Shown piece by piece: positions 11,701 through 22,244 of a stretch of DNA of 32,079 nt. The position numbers and the translations under genes were made by a program. Numbering within the stretch: the first letter of the stretch is position 1; the number at the start of each line of letters is the position of its first letter. The DNA comes from Branchiostoma floridae. Its lineage: Eukaryota > Chordata > Leptocardii > Amphioxiformes > Branchiostomatidae. Under the pieces are notes generated by a model that was given only the letters and a program-made list of their open reading frames with translations, was not told the DNA's origin and did no database searches. The stretch covers positions 22,903,965 to 22,936,043 of the forward strand of contig NC_049987.1 of assembly GCF_000003815.2 (NCBI RefSeq), given 5' to 3'.

Positions 11701-14700
11701 ACAGATAATCTAGGGGTGTACGTTTCTTCCACATAACTTGTTGAAGCAGATTTTATATTTCTTTTCCAGTTTGCTTGCCAGCGGTTCGGACGACCTGAAC
11801 GCCATCATCTGGCAGCCTCTGGTTCACAAGCAGCTCTGCCTGCTGCGCACAGGGCACCAGGGGAACATCTTCTCTGTCAAGGTAAAAACTAGACGATAAG
11901 ATACACTCTTGTTAGCACCAAAGTATGAATCACATATTGCAGGAAACAAAAAGTATTTTCATGTAAAGGTAAAATCCTCTCTTTCACTTTAGAGCTGTAG
12001 TTTCACTCATACTAAAGGCTTGGCAAGAAAAGGCACTTAAGCTTTCCCTGCTTTGCACTCGGCACTTTTGAGATAGGATACATGTATGTGACTATGGGGG
12101 CTGAACACAACACTGCTAGTGGACTACCCTCTACTGTAGTGCCTGTGTGGCCCAAGGGAGAATGACATGGAGATAGGCACTGCCTTATATACCAAAAGGA
12201 AGGAATCAAACTTTCTTAAACAGAAATAGGAGAAATCTATGAGTGAAACTACAGCTCTATGGTGAAAGCCTTAGGGATGATTTTGCCTGAGTGTACTGAT
12301 ATTTAGTATCTGGTTAGGTGTTGATGATGCAGCTTGTTACAGTACTGCAGTGGAACTTCCTGTTTTGACATCTTGTTGGAATTCTGTTCCTGTTTGCTCC
12401 CAGTTTCTCCCGAGTTCTGGAGACAGAATTGCTGCCATGGCCACAGCAAACTGTGAGGTCCACGCCCACGACATCTCTCAATTAGGTCACGGCGTCGATT
12501 TATTGCCAGGTCTCGGGTTGATTTTAAGTGTGAGGTTAAAAAAAATCCAGAGGCCCAGCCGTGCCCCAAAATAGCCCAGTAGTCACAGGGTGTCCCATGG
12601 GGCCACATAGGGTTTAAAAAAACAACCCTTAAACTATCCAGAAGGGCCTCTTTTTCCAATGGGACCATACTATAGTAAATACTAAACTGTTGGTTTGACT
12701 CATCAATCTGTTCCACTTTGCTCCCAGTTCCTCCCGAGTTCCGGGGACAGAATTGTTGCCACGGCAGCGGCGGACTGTAAGGTTCACGTCCACGACATCA
12801 ATACGAAGGAAGTCACGCAGGTTTTCACGTGCCACACAGGCAGGGTGAAGAGGCTTGCCACCGCGCCCAACGTGCCTTACATGTTCTGGAGCGCCTCAGA
12901 AGATGGGACTATCAGGTAGGGTGGTTAATGTTAAGAGTGTAACTCCGGCCACTGCTCAGTATGCATGTGCAGAGTGAGTCCTTAGTGACGCGGGACACTT
13001 ATGCAAGGTCAGTCTGGGTAGGGACCCAAACTGAATACATGCTGTATGTGTTAGGAGTACACGTGTGTACATGTATGTTTGATTCTTTCTGTGTGAGGAG
13101 GGATACAGCCCAGTAAACAGTAGTAAACAGTAAAAACAATTGATGAAACATTGAAAAAAATGTAATAAAACCACAAGAAAATTAAAGCAAAGTGGCCACC
13201 TCGCCCAGCGTGCCTTACATGTTCTGCAGCGCCTCTAAAGATGGGAATATCAGGTAGGGTGGTAAACTTGTGTGATTAAACATGCCTTACATCTAATCAA
13301 GCTCAACTGGTAGCATCCTCACAGTTGACCAGCATGAAGGTTTATTTAATACTATATGTTTGTTAATGATACACTAGCAATAAATATCTACCCTTTTCTT
13401 CAACAGTGTGTTGTGTAGAGCGTTTGTTGCACTGTTCTTGTTACCTTTGGGAAAATGGCAGGTTGCCCATTGTGTTTCCAGATATTTGTATTCAGCAGCC
13501 TCTAAGTGTGTGTGGGTTTTAATGACATTTGGTATGTGGGTAGGTGTTGGGAAGTTGAAAGTCAAGGTCGTGACATTGGCATGACCTTGTGTGACCTTGT
13601 GTTCCAGGCAGTTTGACCTGCGGATGTCAGCGCGAGACGCCATGATCCTGGTGGACCTGACCCAGTACTGCGGTACCAGCGTCGAGGTCAAGTGCATCTC
13701 CATCAACCCCCGGCGCCCGGAGATCATGGCCGCGGGCGCAAACGACCCCTACATCCGGATGTACGACACGCGGGCGGTGTCCGCGCACCGGGCGAAGCAC
13801 TCCGAGCGGAGAAGGGGAGGGTTTCACGGCTCGTCGGAGGCGGACTTGAACCTCCCAGCAGGCTGTGCACAGTACTATGTAGCAGGTGCGTGTACAGGAC
13901 CCTGTGGGTATCACTGGCAGTAGCTGGTCCTTACTCTACAGTCCAATTTACTGTAAGTTATGAAATTGATTTTTTTGTTGACCGGACAAAAAAACAGACC
14001 TGAAAAAAATCAGTGGAGCTTGCTGCTCCATGTGAAAATAACAAGAAGGAAGTAGATTTTACTACTGTAACAGTTTCTACTGTCAAATTTACAGAGACAG
14101 TTAGTTTCCTTGGCCTTTCAGTTCTTACTGTGAGACTCCTAACCTCTTGTTTTCTGCCTATTGGCATCTCTTCATGAAACAGAGCGACACCCATCACTCT
14201 TCCATTACTAGTAGACTTCAGCATTTTTTGTTATCCCTAAATAAGATTGATGGATGTACCTCAAAACGTCAGGAAGTAAATCTCCGATTTTTATCCAGTT
14301 GTTGAGATTGAATTGCCATTTTAAATATTGTTTACCTGCATGTCTAATCTTCATATTGAATTGCCCTTAAATACATCTCCGTTGTTCCCCAGGCCATCTC
14401 CCCATGAAACAGAGCGACTACCAGAGAAGGTTCCGGACTGTGTTGTTACTAATGTGTAACTGTTGCCATCTACATATAAGCTTTAAGATTGCAAGTAACC
14501 ATCTATGGTCCACAGCATCTAACCTGCTCTAACATAAAATGTATTTTGTTGTTCCCCAGGCCATCTCCCGATGAAACAGAGTGACTACCAGAGAAGGTTC
14601 CGGACTGTGTTGTTACTAATGTGTTGTTGCCATCTACATATAAGCTTTAAGATTGCAAGTAACCATCTATGGTCCACAGCATCTAACCTGCTCTAACATA

Positions 14701-17642
14701 AAATGTATTTGTTGTTTCCCAGGGCATCTCCCCATGAAACAGAGCGACTACCAGAGAAGGTTCCGGACAGTGTCATTACTAATGTGTTGTTACCATCTAA
14801 TGTTTAAGTCCATCTACTGTCCTCAGCATCCAACCTGCTCTAACATAAAATGTATTTGTTGTTCCCCAGGCCATCTCCCCATGAAACAGAGCGACTACCA
14901 GAGAAGGTTCCGGACGCTCGTCTCCACGTACGTCACGTTCAGCCCCGACGGGAACGAGCTCCTGGTCAACCTGGGAGGGGAGCAGGTCTACCTTTTTGAC
15001 GTCGTCCGGCCGCGAAAGCCGCACAGGTTCCAGCTAGGTGACTACATGCCTGCGACGACGCTACAGCCTCATGACAATGGAGTTGTCAGTAAAGGTGGGT
15101 TTGATACAGGTAAAATAAGGTAAAGGTACTTAGATTTACCTTAGATCCCATAGATTTACCTTTTTGATGTTGTCGGGCTGAAAAGACCACACAGGTTTCA
15201 GCCTGGGGACTACATGCCTTCGACGACGCTACAGCCTCATGACAATGGGGTGGTCAGTAAAGGTGGGTTTAAGTATAGGATCATCAGATCTTGGGTTTCT
15301 TATATAAAATAAGGTAAAGCCAGGTAAATAAAAGGTACTAGTCTACCTGTTCGACGTCGTTCGGCCGAGAAAGCCGCACAGGTTCCAGCTGGGAGACTAC
15401 ATGCCTGCCACAACGCTACAACCACATGACAATGGGGTGGTCAGTAAAGGTGGGTTTCATATAGATAAAATAAAGTAAAGTTAAATAAAAGGTACTAGTA
15501 GTCCCATAGGTCTACTTTTTCGATGTCGTCCGGCTGCGAAAGCCACACAGGTTTCAACTGGGAGACTACATGCCTGCGACTACGCTACAGCCTCATGACA
15601 ACGGGGTGGTCAGTAAAGGTGGGTTTCACACATGGTGGGAGTGAGGAAAGTTGTGTATCGCACCTTTTATAACAATATATATAAGGGCACAACATCATAG
15701 CATGTCAGGAGATTCAAATCCGTGACCTCCCGGTCCTGGGCCAGCTGGTGCACTGTTCACTTTTCACCACTTGTTAAATACACTGTATCATTTCTGCTGT
15801 GTTCCCAGCTCACCATGCTGCGGCCCATGCAGCAGCCAGCACCAGTAACGGGGTCACCAACGGCATCGCTGCCAAACTGCACCACACCAATGGCTTCAGC
15901 CTGCTGGAGGGCAAGCAGCAACCCAGGTAAGCTCCAGTCTATAACCCACGGTAACACTGACCCACAGTAACACCCACACCAACGGCATCGCTGCCAAACT
16001 GCACCACACCAACGGTTTCAGCCTGCTGGAGGGCAAGCAGCAACCGAGGTAAGCAGTAACCCAGGTAACCCATAGTAACACTGACACTTACCCATGGTAA
16101 CACTGACCCACGGTAACACCCACACCAACGGCATTGCCGCCAAACTTCACCACACCAACGGCTTCGCCCTACTGGAAGGCAAGCAGCAACCCAGGTAAGC
16201 AAGCAACCCAGGTAACCCATAGTAGCCCACTGACACTAGTACTGACCCACAGTTACACAGTAACCCACACCAACGGCTTCAGCCTGCTGCAGGGCAAGCA
16301 GCAACCCAGGTAACCCATAATAAAACTGACACTGTCCCACGGTAACACTGACACTAACTCACACCAATGGCTTCAGCCTGTTGGAGGGCAAGCTCCAATC
16401 CACGATAAAATGATAACCCATAGAAACACAATATTAGCCCATGGTATCACTTGATTACACCAACCCACGGTAACACTGACACTAACCCATGGTAGCTGTC
16501 TCTGAAAAATTGATTTTACTTTTCCAGGACGTCCCTGAAGCCAGTGGGAAACCTCCCTCCCAGAGCAGAAGCCCTGAAACTCCGCGCCAACGAGGTGTTC
16601 TGTCGTCAGCAGTTTTCCCTGGCCATTGCCCTGTACAACCAGGCTATCCAGCTGGCACCCAACTCTGGGATTCTGTATGGCAACAGGGCAGCTGCCTACA
16701 TGAAGAGGGGATGGTAGGTTATACCTACATGATGTGCATACATTTGAGCACTGTAGCCTTCATAAGTTTAAATCCTGGCTGTGTCGCTCTAGCTGGGAGT
16801 CCAGCCTTTGTTAGCTTTGGTTCCACCCCCAACACACGCTACCTCTTTGCTTACTCGACATAAGACTGGACGTTAAGCCATGGTCTACTGTTCATTATGC
16901 TTGTTGAAAGTAATATTCAAATTTCCCTTATAACATGAACCTGTAAATAGTGTACATGAATATCTACCTTCTCTGTAACATCTGGTGGAAAGTACTGTTT
17001 TTAGTTCTTCAATGAGCTGAACTGGTTAGAGATCACCTTCACTATCACAAAGGCATCTGTTCAGCACTGTTGTTAACTTGTTTGCGTTTACCATTTATGT
17101 TTCCTGTTTGTGTTAAATGTTTGTGTTTACTATTTTGTGTTTAGGGATGGAGACATCTATTCAGCACTGCGAGACTGTCACACGGCTCTGTCCATCGACC
17201 CCAACCATATCAAGGCACACTTCCGGCTAGCGAGGTAACGAGCACTGTTCCTGGCATTGTTGAACTCCTCAACAAACTCTTACCTAACGTTACTCTAGTC
17301 AGTATTTCAACTCGCACTGTTCTTATATCTTCCTGATGTTTTATAATCTTGCAAAGTTTTATACATGTACATCTATGTCAATTTTAAATTATTCATTAAC
17401 GGAATCCTTATAATGTTGATGTTTTTAATAAACCAGTCTGCTGCTACTACTGCCTTTTGTGGAAATGGTCAGATGTTTCATATCAACTCAAAGCTAGCAT
17501 TTAAAAACTGCTCTGACTCCAACAAGATCTCTCCAGTGTCACCAACAAAAGACAACGGATGTTGTCTGAAACGTCTGACCACTGGCGTATCTTATTACCT
17601 GGCTGGATGTCTAACCTTCATCAACGTACTACAATGCTACTA

Positions 17643-17673
<31 letters not shown>

Positions 17674-20600
17674 CTCTGCTACTACAATGTATTACTACAA
17701 CTACTTCTACCCCTACAGGTGTCTACATGAGCTCCAGTGGACTAAAGAGTCGCTTGACTGCCTGAACCAGTTCCGTGGTCGGTTCCCGGAGCACGCACAC
17801 AGTCAGGCATGCGATATGCTCGACAAGGACATCAAGGCCTCGCTCTTCTCTAAGTCTGACCATGGTAAGGAGTTACAGGAACAGTAAACATGCTTCCCTA
17901 CCCCATAACCAATGTATATTCGGTGTCAAACGGCTACCGTAGGAAGAGAGTAACACAGTCAGGCCTGTGATATGCTCGACAAGGACATCAAGGCCTCGCT
18001 CTTCTCCAAGTCGGATCATGGTAAGGAGTTGCAGGAACAGTAAACATGCTTCCCTACCCCATAACCAATGTATATTCGGTGTCAAACGGCTACCGTAGGA
18101 AGAGAGTAACACAGTCAGGCCTGCGACATGCTCGACAAGGACATCAAGGCCTCCCTCTTCTCTAAGTCTGACCATGGTAAGGAGTTACAGGAACAGCAAA
18201 CATGCTTCCCTACCACATAACCAATGTATATTCGGTGTCAAACGGCTACCGTAGGAAGAGAGTAGCACAGTCAGGCCTGCGACATGCTTGACAAGGACAT
18301 CAAGGCCTCGCTCTTCTCCAAGTCTGACCATGGTAAGGAGTTACAGGAACAGCAAACATGCTTCCCTACCACATAACCAATGTATATTCGGTGTCAAACG
18401 GCTACCGTAGGAAGAGAGTAGCACAGTCAGGCCTGCAATATGCTCGAGGGCTTGGCAAGGACATCAAGGCCTCGCTCTTCTCTAAATCTGACCATGGTAA
18501 GGAGTTACAGGAACAGTAAACATGCTTCCCTACCCCATAACCAATGTATATTTCGGTGTTAACGGCTATCATAGGAAGAGAGTAGCACAGTCAGGCCTGC
18601 GACATGCTCGACAATGACATCAAGGCCTCGCTCTTCTCTAAGTCTGACCATGGTAAGGCAGAGGAACTGACCATGATAAGGCATACCTGGGTCATGATAT
18701 CATGCAATATGGGTGTTAACTTGGGCTTCTACTGTTATCACATGGGCCTATATAGAATCATTCGAACACACTTCAAGTGTGCCAAGTGCAACACTGTTAA
18801 AAATTGGAATACTACATCTGGCATTGCAGTTGTTACAATTTTTGCTCAAGGGTATGAAATTTTCTCAACTTGTGGCACATTTTACATTGAAACGTGTATT
18901 TCTCTGGTGGGTATGACAATATGTAAATACCAGCTGTCCCGCTGTTGTATTTATACGTACTGACCAAGGCAAGGCAAGGCTCGAATAATGACCATGCTTT
19001 GCATGACCTCTAGGAAAGGACCCAACAAACTTACGGAGAAGAGGGATATGCAAGCCATTAGGAGTTAGACAAGAAATTAAAGATTGTTAATTAGTATGGA
19101 TTTCTAAGACATCCGGCTTTGTAAATCACTATGTTTGCTCTTTATACAGATGAAGATAAAAGTACAAAATCCGACACATCGCCCAACCGGAGGAGACAAG
19201 GGGATGCTGTGTCCGAAGCAGAGAAGACGCTACGGGAAAACTCCTTAGACTACGAGACAAGATTCTGTGGGCACTGTAACACTACCACAGACATTAAGGA
19301 GGCCAACTTCTTTGGAAAGTAAGTAGTCAGAATGATTTTCACATTGTTGAAAAGCGGCCATATGGTCAAAGAAGAAATTGTGGTGAAAAAAGACTTTAAA
19401 TTCGACTGAATTGAACTTTCTCATTTTATTTCCTAACAGTGGTCACGAAATTTATATAACTAGAATTCTCAAGCAAGCTGTGACAGAACCAACCTGCAAT
19501 GAGAATCTGAGAGCCTTTTCCAACAGTGTAGATTAATTTTGCCGGACACACGCACAACTATATCCACACAAAAAATTCAGTTTGCAATTGTACAGCAATC
19601 ATAATCATGATGTTACACAGTAGTTCACCAGACCCTTAACTGAGTTGTTCTTTTGGCGTCTGAAATTTAATTTTTGCAAGAGCGTCCTTCTTGTGCTAAG
19701 CATGACATTGGGCAGCAAGCTTCCTTGCTGAATAAAGAGACTCTTTCTACACAACCATTGGTTTATTCTTACCAACGTTTCGGCGACCGTCTGTCACCTT
19801 CTTCAGGGCAATTCTGACCTGATGAAACTCTTCACGGATGTAAGTTTCGTTGCTGTTTCAGTGACAACAGGCATTCAACAAAGGGAGGGTTGCTAGTCCT
19901 TCTGTAAAAAAAATTATGCTCACGAACAAAGTCTTCTTAATTTCACAACCTTCTTTTAATTCTTCTGTAGATGTTTTGGCGACTATCTGTCACCTTCATC
20001 AGTACAAAAGGAAACATACTAACGACATCGATGCGATATGAACTATACAATCAGTGCAATCCGAACTTAACCTATTGTATCGTGACGTATCACATTCCAA
20101 GTAATTACGTCACAATACAATAGGTTAAGTTCGGATTGCACTGCTTGTATAGTTCATATCGCACCAATAACGTTAGTATGTTTCCTTTTGTACCGATGAA
20201 GGTGACAGATAGTCGCGGAAACGTTTATGGAAGAATTAAAAGAAGGTTGTGAACTGAAAAAGACTTTGTTTGATTGATCTACCAACCTGATGAAACTATT
20301 AAATATAAAATAATGCAAATTGTAATGGTCGGTATTTTTACTCTGTCCTGCAGCAATGGTCAGTACATCGTCGCTGGGTCTGACGACGGATCGTTTTTCA
20401 TGTGGGAGAAGAAAACGACGAACATCGTCCGCGTTCTGCGGGGCGATGACTCCATCGTCAACTGCCTGCAGCCCCACCCCAGTCACTGTCTCCTAGCAAC
20501 CAGTGGCATTGACCCGGTGGTCCGACTATGGAGCCCCAGGCCAGAGGTACACACACATGCACATGCAAACACACAGTCACACACTCAGTCTGTGACTGTA

Positions 20601-21815
20601 ATCGACATCACTCACCCACTTAGTAATTGATGCAGTAAAGGTTTCTACACACTATTTCCGTACACAAAATAAACCAATCACTATCCAGCTTTTGCCCTCT
20701 TCATGTTGGAATGACCCAAGGGTAGTGGCACGTGAAGGAAGTGTGATATCAGCAACGGGTGTCCGGCAGTTGGTATTAACTGCATTTCAGTTGAGAGATG
20801 ATTTACTTTTAACTTCCATTTGGGTGACGTGACATAGGCTTCGGGTCATTACAACTTGAGAAGGATCAGAGAACTTAGCGAAAACTTGTTGGTTTGCACT
20901 TTACTCTGTGTACAGAACTGCATAAAATCTTCCATGTCTAATTTGTTTGATAATGGAAACTCATCTGTGTTGGTACATGTAGCAATCATAGAACTTTCTT
21001 CCAACACAAAGGTATACAACAACCAAATTTTCAACAACCACTGTCGCCTTCTTCAAGATCAATACTGATGACTAGGGCTGGGTACCGGTACAGAACATTC
21101 AGGTCCAGGTCCGGTTCAGGTCCAAAGGATCAGGTCCAGGTCCGGACCTGAACCTGGACCTGATGCAGTATGACTCATACCAATGGTCCATTTCACTACA
21201 AAGAAATCTGTTTGGTGGAGTATTAGACTTACACTGGTGTTTTAAAATCCTACCTTGGTAGAAATTACTATAAACTCTACTCTACTTCACTCTTGTTATT
21301 TTCTTCCACCTGCAAGCGTCAAAACGTGTGAATGCCTTATAAAATAATCTGTTAATTTTCTAATCGGTCCAACATCCGGTTCACCTAATTTTTTCAGGTC
21401 CGGTTTTTCTGGACCGGTCCAATAAGAAAAACCGGTTTTGTACCGGTACGCTGTACCGATACCCTGTACCGATACCCAGCCCTACTGATGACCAATCACT
21501 TCAGAACATAAATTCCAGAGAGTTACAGACGTGATCTTTTTAACATGTGATCTTGCGTATACATGTCGTAAGCAATTGGTAAAACTTGCTAGGAAATTGT
21601 CTAAGTTGTTTGTTTGTTTGTTTATTCTTCAGGACGGGTCAAACGAGGAGCGTCTGGTGGAGGAGATGGAGTCCGCAGCGCTGGCCAATCAGAAGCGGAT
21701 GAATGCGGACCCCCTGGAGGTCATGCTGCTGAACATGGGGTATCGGATTACGGGCATCTCGGAGGGGTCGGATGACGAGGCGGGGGACGGGCCTGCCCAG
21801 TGTCGGCCTAGCTGA
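8742..21815 (+). CDS. WDTC1: WD and tetratricopeptide repeats protein 1 (WDTC1/adipose orthologue), 14 exons
   Basis: Exons: 8742-8789, 10483-10566, 11010-11056, 11770-11881, 12728-12915, 13608-13885, 14870-15094, 15809-15926, 16528-16713, 17145-17234, 17719-17864, 19150-19318, 20354-20546, 21633-21815. All borders are GT/AG, and the phases join without a break to 688 codons plus TGA; vertebrate WDTC1 is about 677 aa. The protein starts MADTNITRLAGQRETG, like the vertebrate MAxxNITR start. It has N-terminal WD40 repeats (GHSGCVNCLEWNEQG at about residue 45; further blades ending VHVHD, IRMYD and VYLFD), a central TPR block (ALYNQAIQLAP, LYGNRAAAYMKRGW, ALRDCHTALSIDP), a Cys motif CGHCNTTTDIKEANFFG, then C-terminal WD40 repeats (GSDDGSFFMWEK, SGIDPVVRLW). 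In the known family it is DCAF9, a CUL4-DDB1 E3 substrate receptor that restrains fat storage. Exons 1, 5, 7, 8 and 11 are flanked by partial copies of themselves. Exon 1 is the least certain; the others are strong. The first N gap lies in intron 1. Confidence 0.93.
8772..9990 (+). repeat. Decaying tandem array of exon 1 3' end + donor + intron start (WDTC1)
   Basis: The end of exon 1 with its donor (GAGACAGGGG|TAGGTGTTTA) and the following intron (TTTAAATCCCCTTGGTGTTG, CAACAACATGAT, AGATCGTAAATAA) recur downstream. The anchor AGGTGTTTAC lies near 8792, 8971, 9146, 9321, 9526, 9683 and 9827. Steps are about 179, 175, 175, 205, 157 and 144. The copies lack the ATG and grow more diverged toward 10 kb. 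Confidence 0.8.
10228..10327. other. Assembly gap (100 N)
   Basis: Exactly 100 Ns, the usual placeholder for a gap of unknown size, inside WDTC1 intron 1. TAACATTTTGATAACTG is tandemly repeated just before it. Confidence 0.95.
10583..10935 (+). repeat. Long interrupted (GT)n tract in WDTC1 intron 2
   Basis: About 350 bp of almost pure GT with CAT, TTTAT and GCGT interruptions, starting about 16 bases after the exon 2 donor. ORFs here (poly V/C) are low-complexity artefacts. Confidence 0.9.
11430..11640. repeat. Probable dispersed repeat (SINE-like) in WDTC1 intron 3
   Basis: Contains a tRNA B-box-like TGGTTCAATCCTGGG followed by about 170 bp ending GAACGAACGAAC, a simple-repeat tail as seen in SINEs. 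No A box was confirmed. Class is inference. Confidence 0.35.
11981..12268. mobile_element. MITE with ~28 bp terminal inverted repeats in WDTC1 intron 4
   Basis: Left end CTTTCACTTTAGAGCTGTAG then TTTCACTCAT (to 12010); right end ATGAGTGAAACTACAGCTCT then ATGGTGAAAG (12239-12268) is its inverse with two or three mismatches. The interior is about 230 bp and non-coding. No target-site duplication seen. Confidence 0.65.
12394..12486 (+). pseudogene. Partial upstream copy of WDTC1 exon 5 (acceptor + 5' part)
   Basis: The acceptor TTTGCTCCCAG and first ~75 bases of exon 5 (FLPSSGDRI..HVHDI) are copied here as FLPSSGDRIAAMATANCEVH then AHDI. After that the copy diverges and reaches no donor. The intact exon is at 12728. 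Confidence 0.85.
13190..13262 (+). pseudogene. Partial downstream copy of WDTC1 exon 5 (3' part + donor)
   Basis: CCTTACATGTTCTG.AGCGCC and the end of exon 5 with its donor ATCAG|GTAGGGTGG recur 340 bp downstream of the real exon. The copied part begins at the codons for the ATAPNVP region. No acceptor precedes it. Confidence 0.85.
14161..14869 (+). repeat. Upstream tandem array of WDTC1 exon 7 5' part with acceptor
   Basis: Exon 7 begins at 14870 with GCCATCTCCCCATGAAACAG. Copies of its acceptor and first ~45 bases start at 14393, 14560 and 14723 (steps 167, 163 and 147 to the real exon), with an older trace at about 14161-14190. Each copy breaks off after TTCCGGAC(T/A)GTG and continues into the shared intron phrase TTACTAATGTGT. 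All keep a usable acceptor (GTTCCCCAG or GTTTCCCAG). Confidence 0.92.
15095..15640 (+). repeat. Downstream tandem array of WDTC1 exon 7 3' part with donor
   Basis: The 3' ~110 bases of exon 7 with donor (GTCAGTAAAG|GTGGGTTT) recur three times, ending near 15265, 15449 and 15620. They encode versions of the QVYLFDVV..HRFQLGDYMP segment and keep TACATGCCTGC and CCTCATGACAA almost unchanged. The central ~65 bases of exon 7 occur in neither array. Confidence 0.92.
15927..16410 (+). repeat. Downstream tandem array of WDTC1 exon 8 3' part with donor
   Basis: Four progressively shorter copies of the exon 8 end (ACCAACGGCTTCAGCCTGCT..GGCAAGCAGCAACCCAG|GTAA) lie near 15970-16052, 16115-16198, 16262-16312 and 16362-16400. 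They are separated by simple GGTAACACTGACCCA repeats. The last copy has lost its donor. Confidence 0.9.
17629..17690 (+). repeat. (CTA)n trinucleotide run before WDTC1 exon 11
   Basis: ACTACTACTACT... ends 30-80 bases upstream of the exon 11 acceptor (CCCCTACAG|GTG) and overlaps the branchpoint and polypyrimidine zone. Confidence 0.85.
17865..18665 (+). repeat. 156 bp tandem array of WDTC1 exon 11 3' part with donor, five extra copies
   Basis: The exon end ACCATG-type donor (CATG|GTAAGG) at 17861 recurs at 18017, 18173, 18329, 18493 and 18649: steps 156, 156, 156, 164, 156. Each copy carries AGTCAGGC(C/A)TG through the exon end (A-C-D-M-L-D-K-D-I-K-A-S-L-F-S-K) and ~85 bp of intron. Copies are very similar, so the array is young. 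The exon 5' part is not repeated. Confidence 0.95.
19730..19860. repeat. Dispersed repeat fragment (CAACGTTTCGGCGACCGTCT family)
   Basis: The phrase CGTTTCGGCGACCGTCTGTC then ACCTTCTTCAGGGCAA recurs, diverged, at about 19970, inverted at about 20200, and near 21040. This marks several copies of one dispersed element in introns 12 and 13. Confidence 0.55.
19927..20268. mobile_element. Fold-back element, ~155 bp arms, upstream of WDTC1 exon 13
   Basis: From CAAAGTCTTCTTAA... to ...AAAAAGACTTTG the two halves are inverse over about 155 bp each, including ACAACCTTCTTTTAATTCTT, CTATCTGTCACCTTCATC and TATAGTTCATATCGCA. Even the centre (GTGACGTA..TACGTCAC) is palindromic. It ends 85 bp before exon 13. 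Confidence 0.9.
21073..21484. mobile_element. Non-autonomous hAT element with 8 bp target duplication
   Basis: Ends TAGGGCTGGGTACCGGTAC and GTACCGATACCCAGCCCTA are inverse. The flanks are identical 8-mers CTGATGAC (21065-21072 and 21485-21492), the hAT hallmark. The 412 bp interior has further palindromes (CAGGTCCAGGTCCGG) and no transposase frame. It lies in WDTC1 intron 13, inserted inside another dispersed repeat. Confidence 0.9.
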
Positions 21816-21824
21816 TCCTGGCAC

Positions 21825-22200
21825 CACACACGCACGCACATGTACATACACGCATGCACGCACACACACATACATGAACATAATGCACTCACACATACAC
21901 AAATACATGCCACATGCACACATGTACAAACACAGTATTTACAGACATGCACATGCATACACACACACAAACTGCATGCAGGCTTGCACACATACATGCA
22001 TACTTAGTCATGCACACACACAGACACACACATATATGCATGTACACACAGACACACACACACACACACACACATACATGTATCTGCTCTCACACAAACA
22101 CACACAAGCTTATGTTCTGCGAAGCATCAGCCTAGCTGATGCTGCTGACATGCACATGTACATGCAGCATAGACATACAGACACACACAGACACACACGC

Positions 22201-22240
<40 letters not shown>
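21825..22240 (+). repeat. Interrupted (CA)n tract after the WDTC1 stop codon
   Basis: CACACA runs broken by TGCATG and GTACAT. It starts 10 bases after the stop. It is complementary in composition to the (GT)n tract of intron 2. Confidence 0.9.

Positions 22241-22244
<4 letters not shown>

Noticed and set aside
14393-14869. Exon 7 copies as mutually exclusive alternative exons
   Set aside because: Each copy carries only the 5' ~45 bases, no donor, and runs into stops; they are partial duplicates.
15757-16220. Minus-strand W/G-rich ORFs
   Set aside because: Antisense shadows of the exon 8 array.
17865-18665. CRISPR-like regularly spaced repeats
   Set aside because: Units are 156 bp, contain exon codons and a splice donor, and have no unique spacers; the host is a eukaryote.
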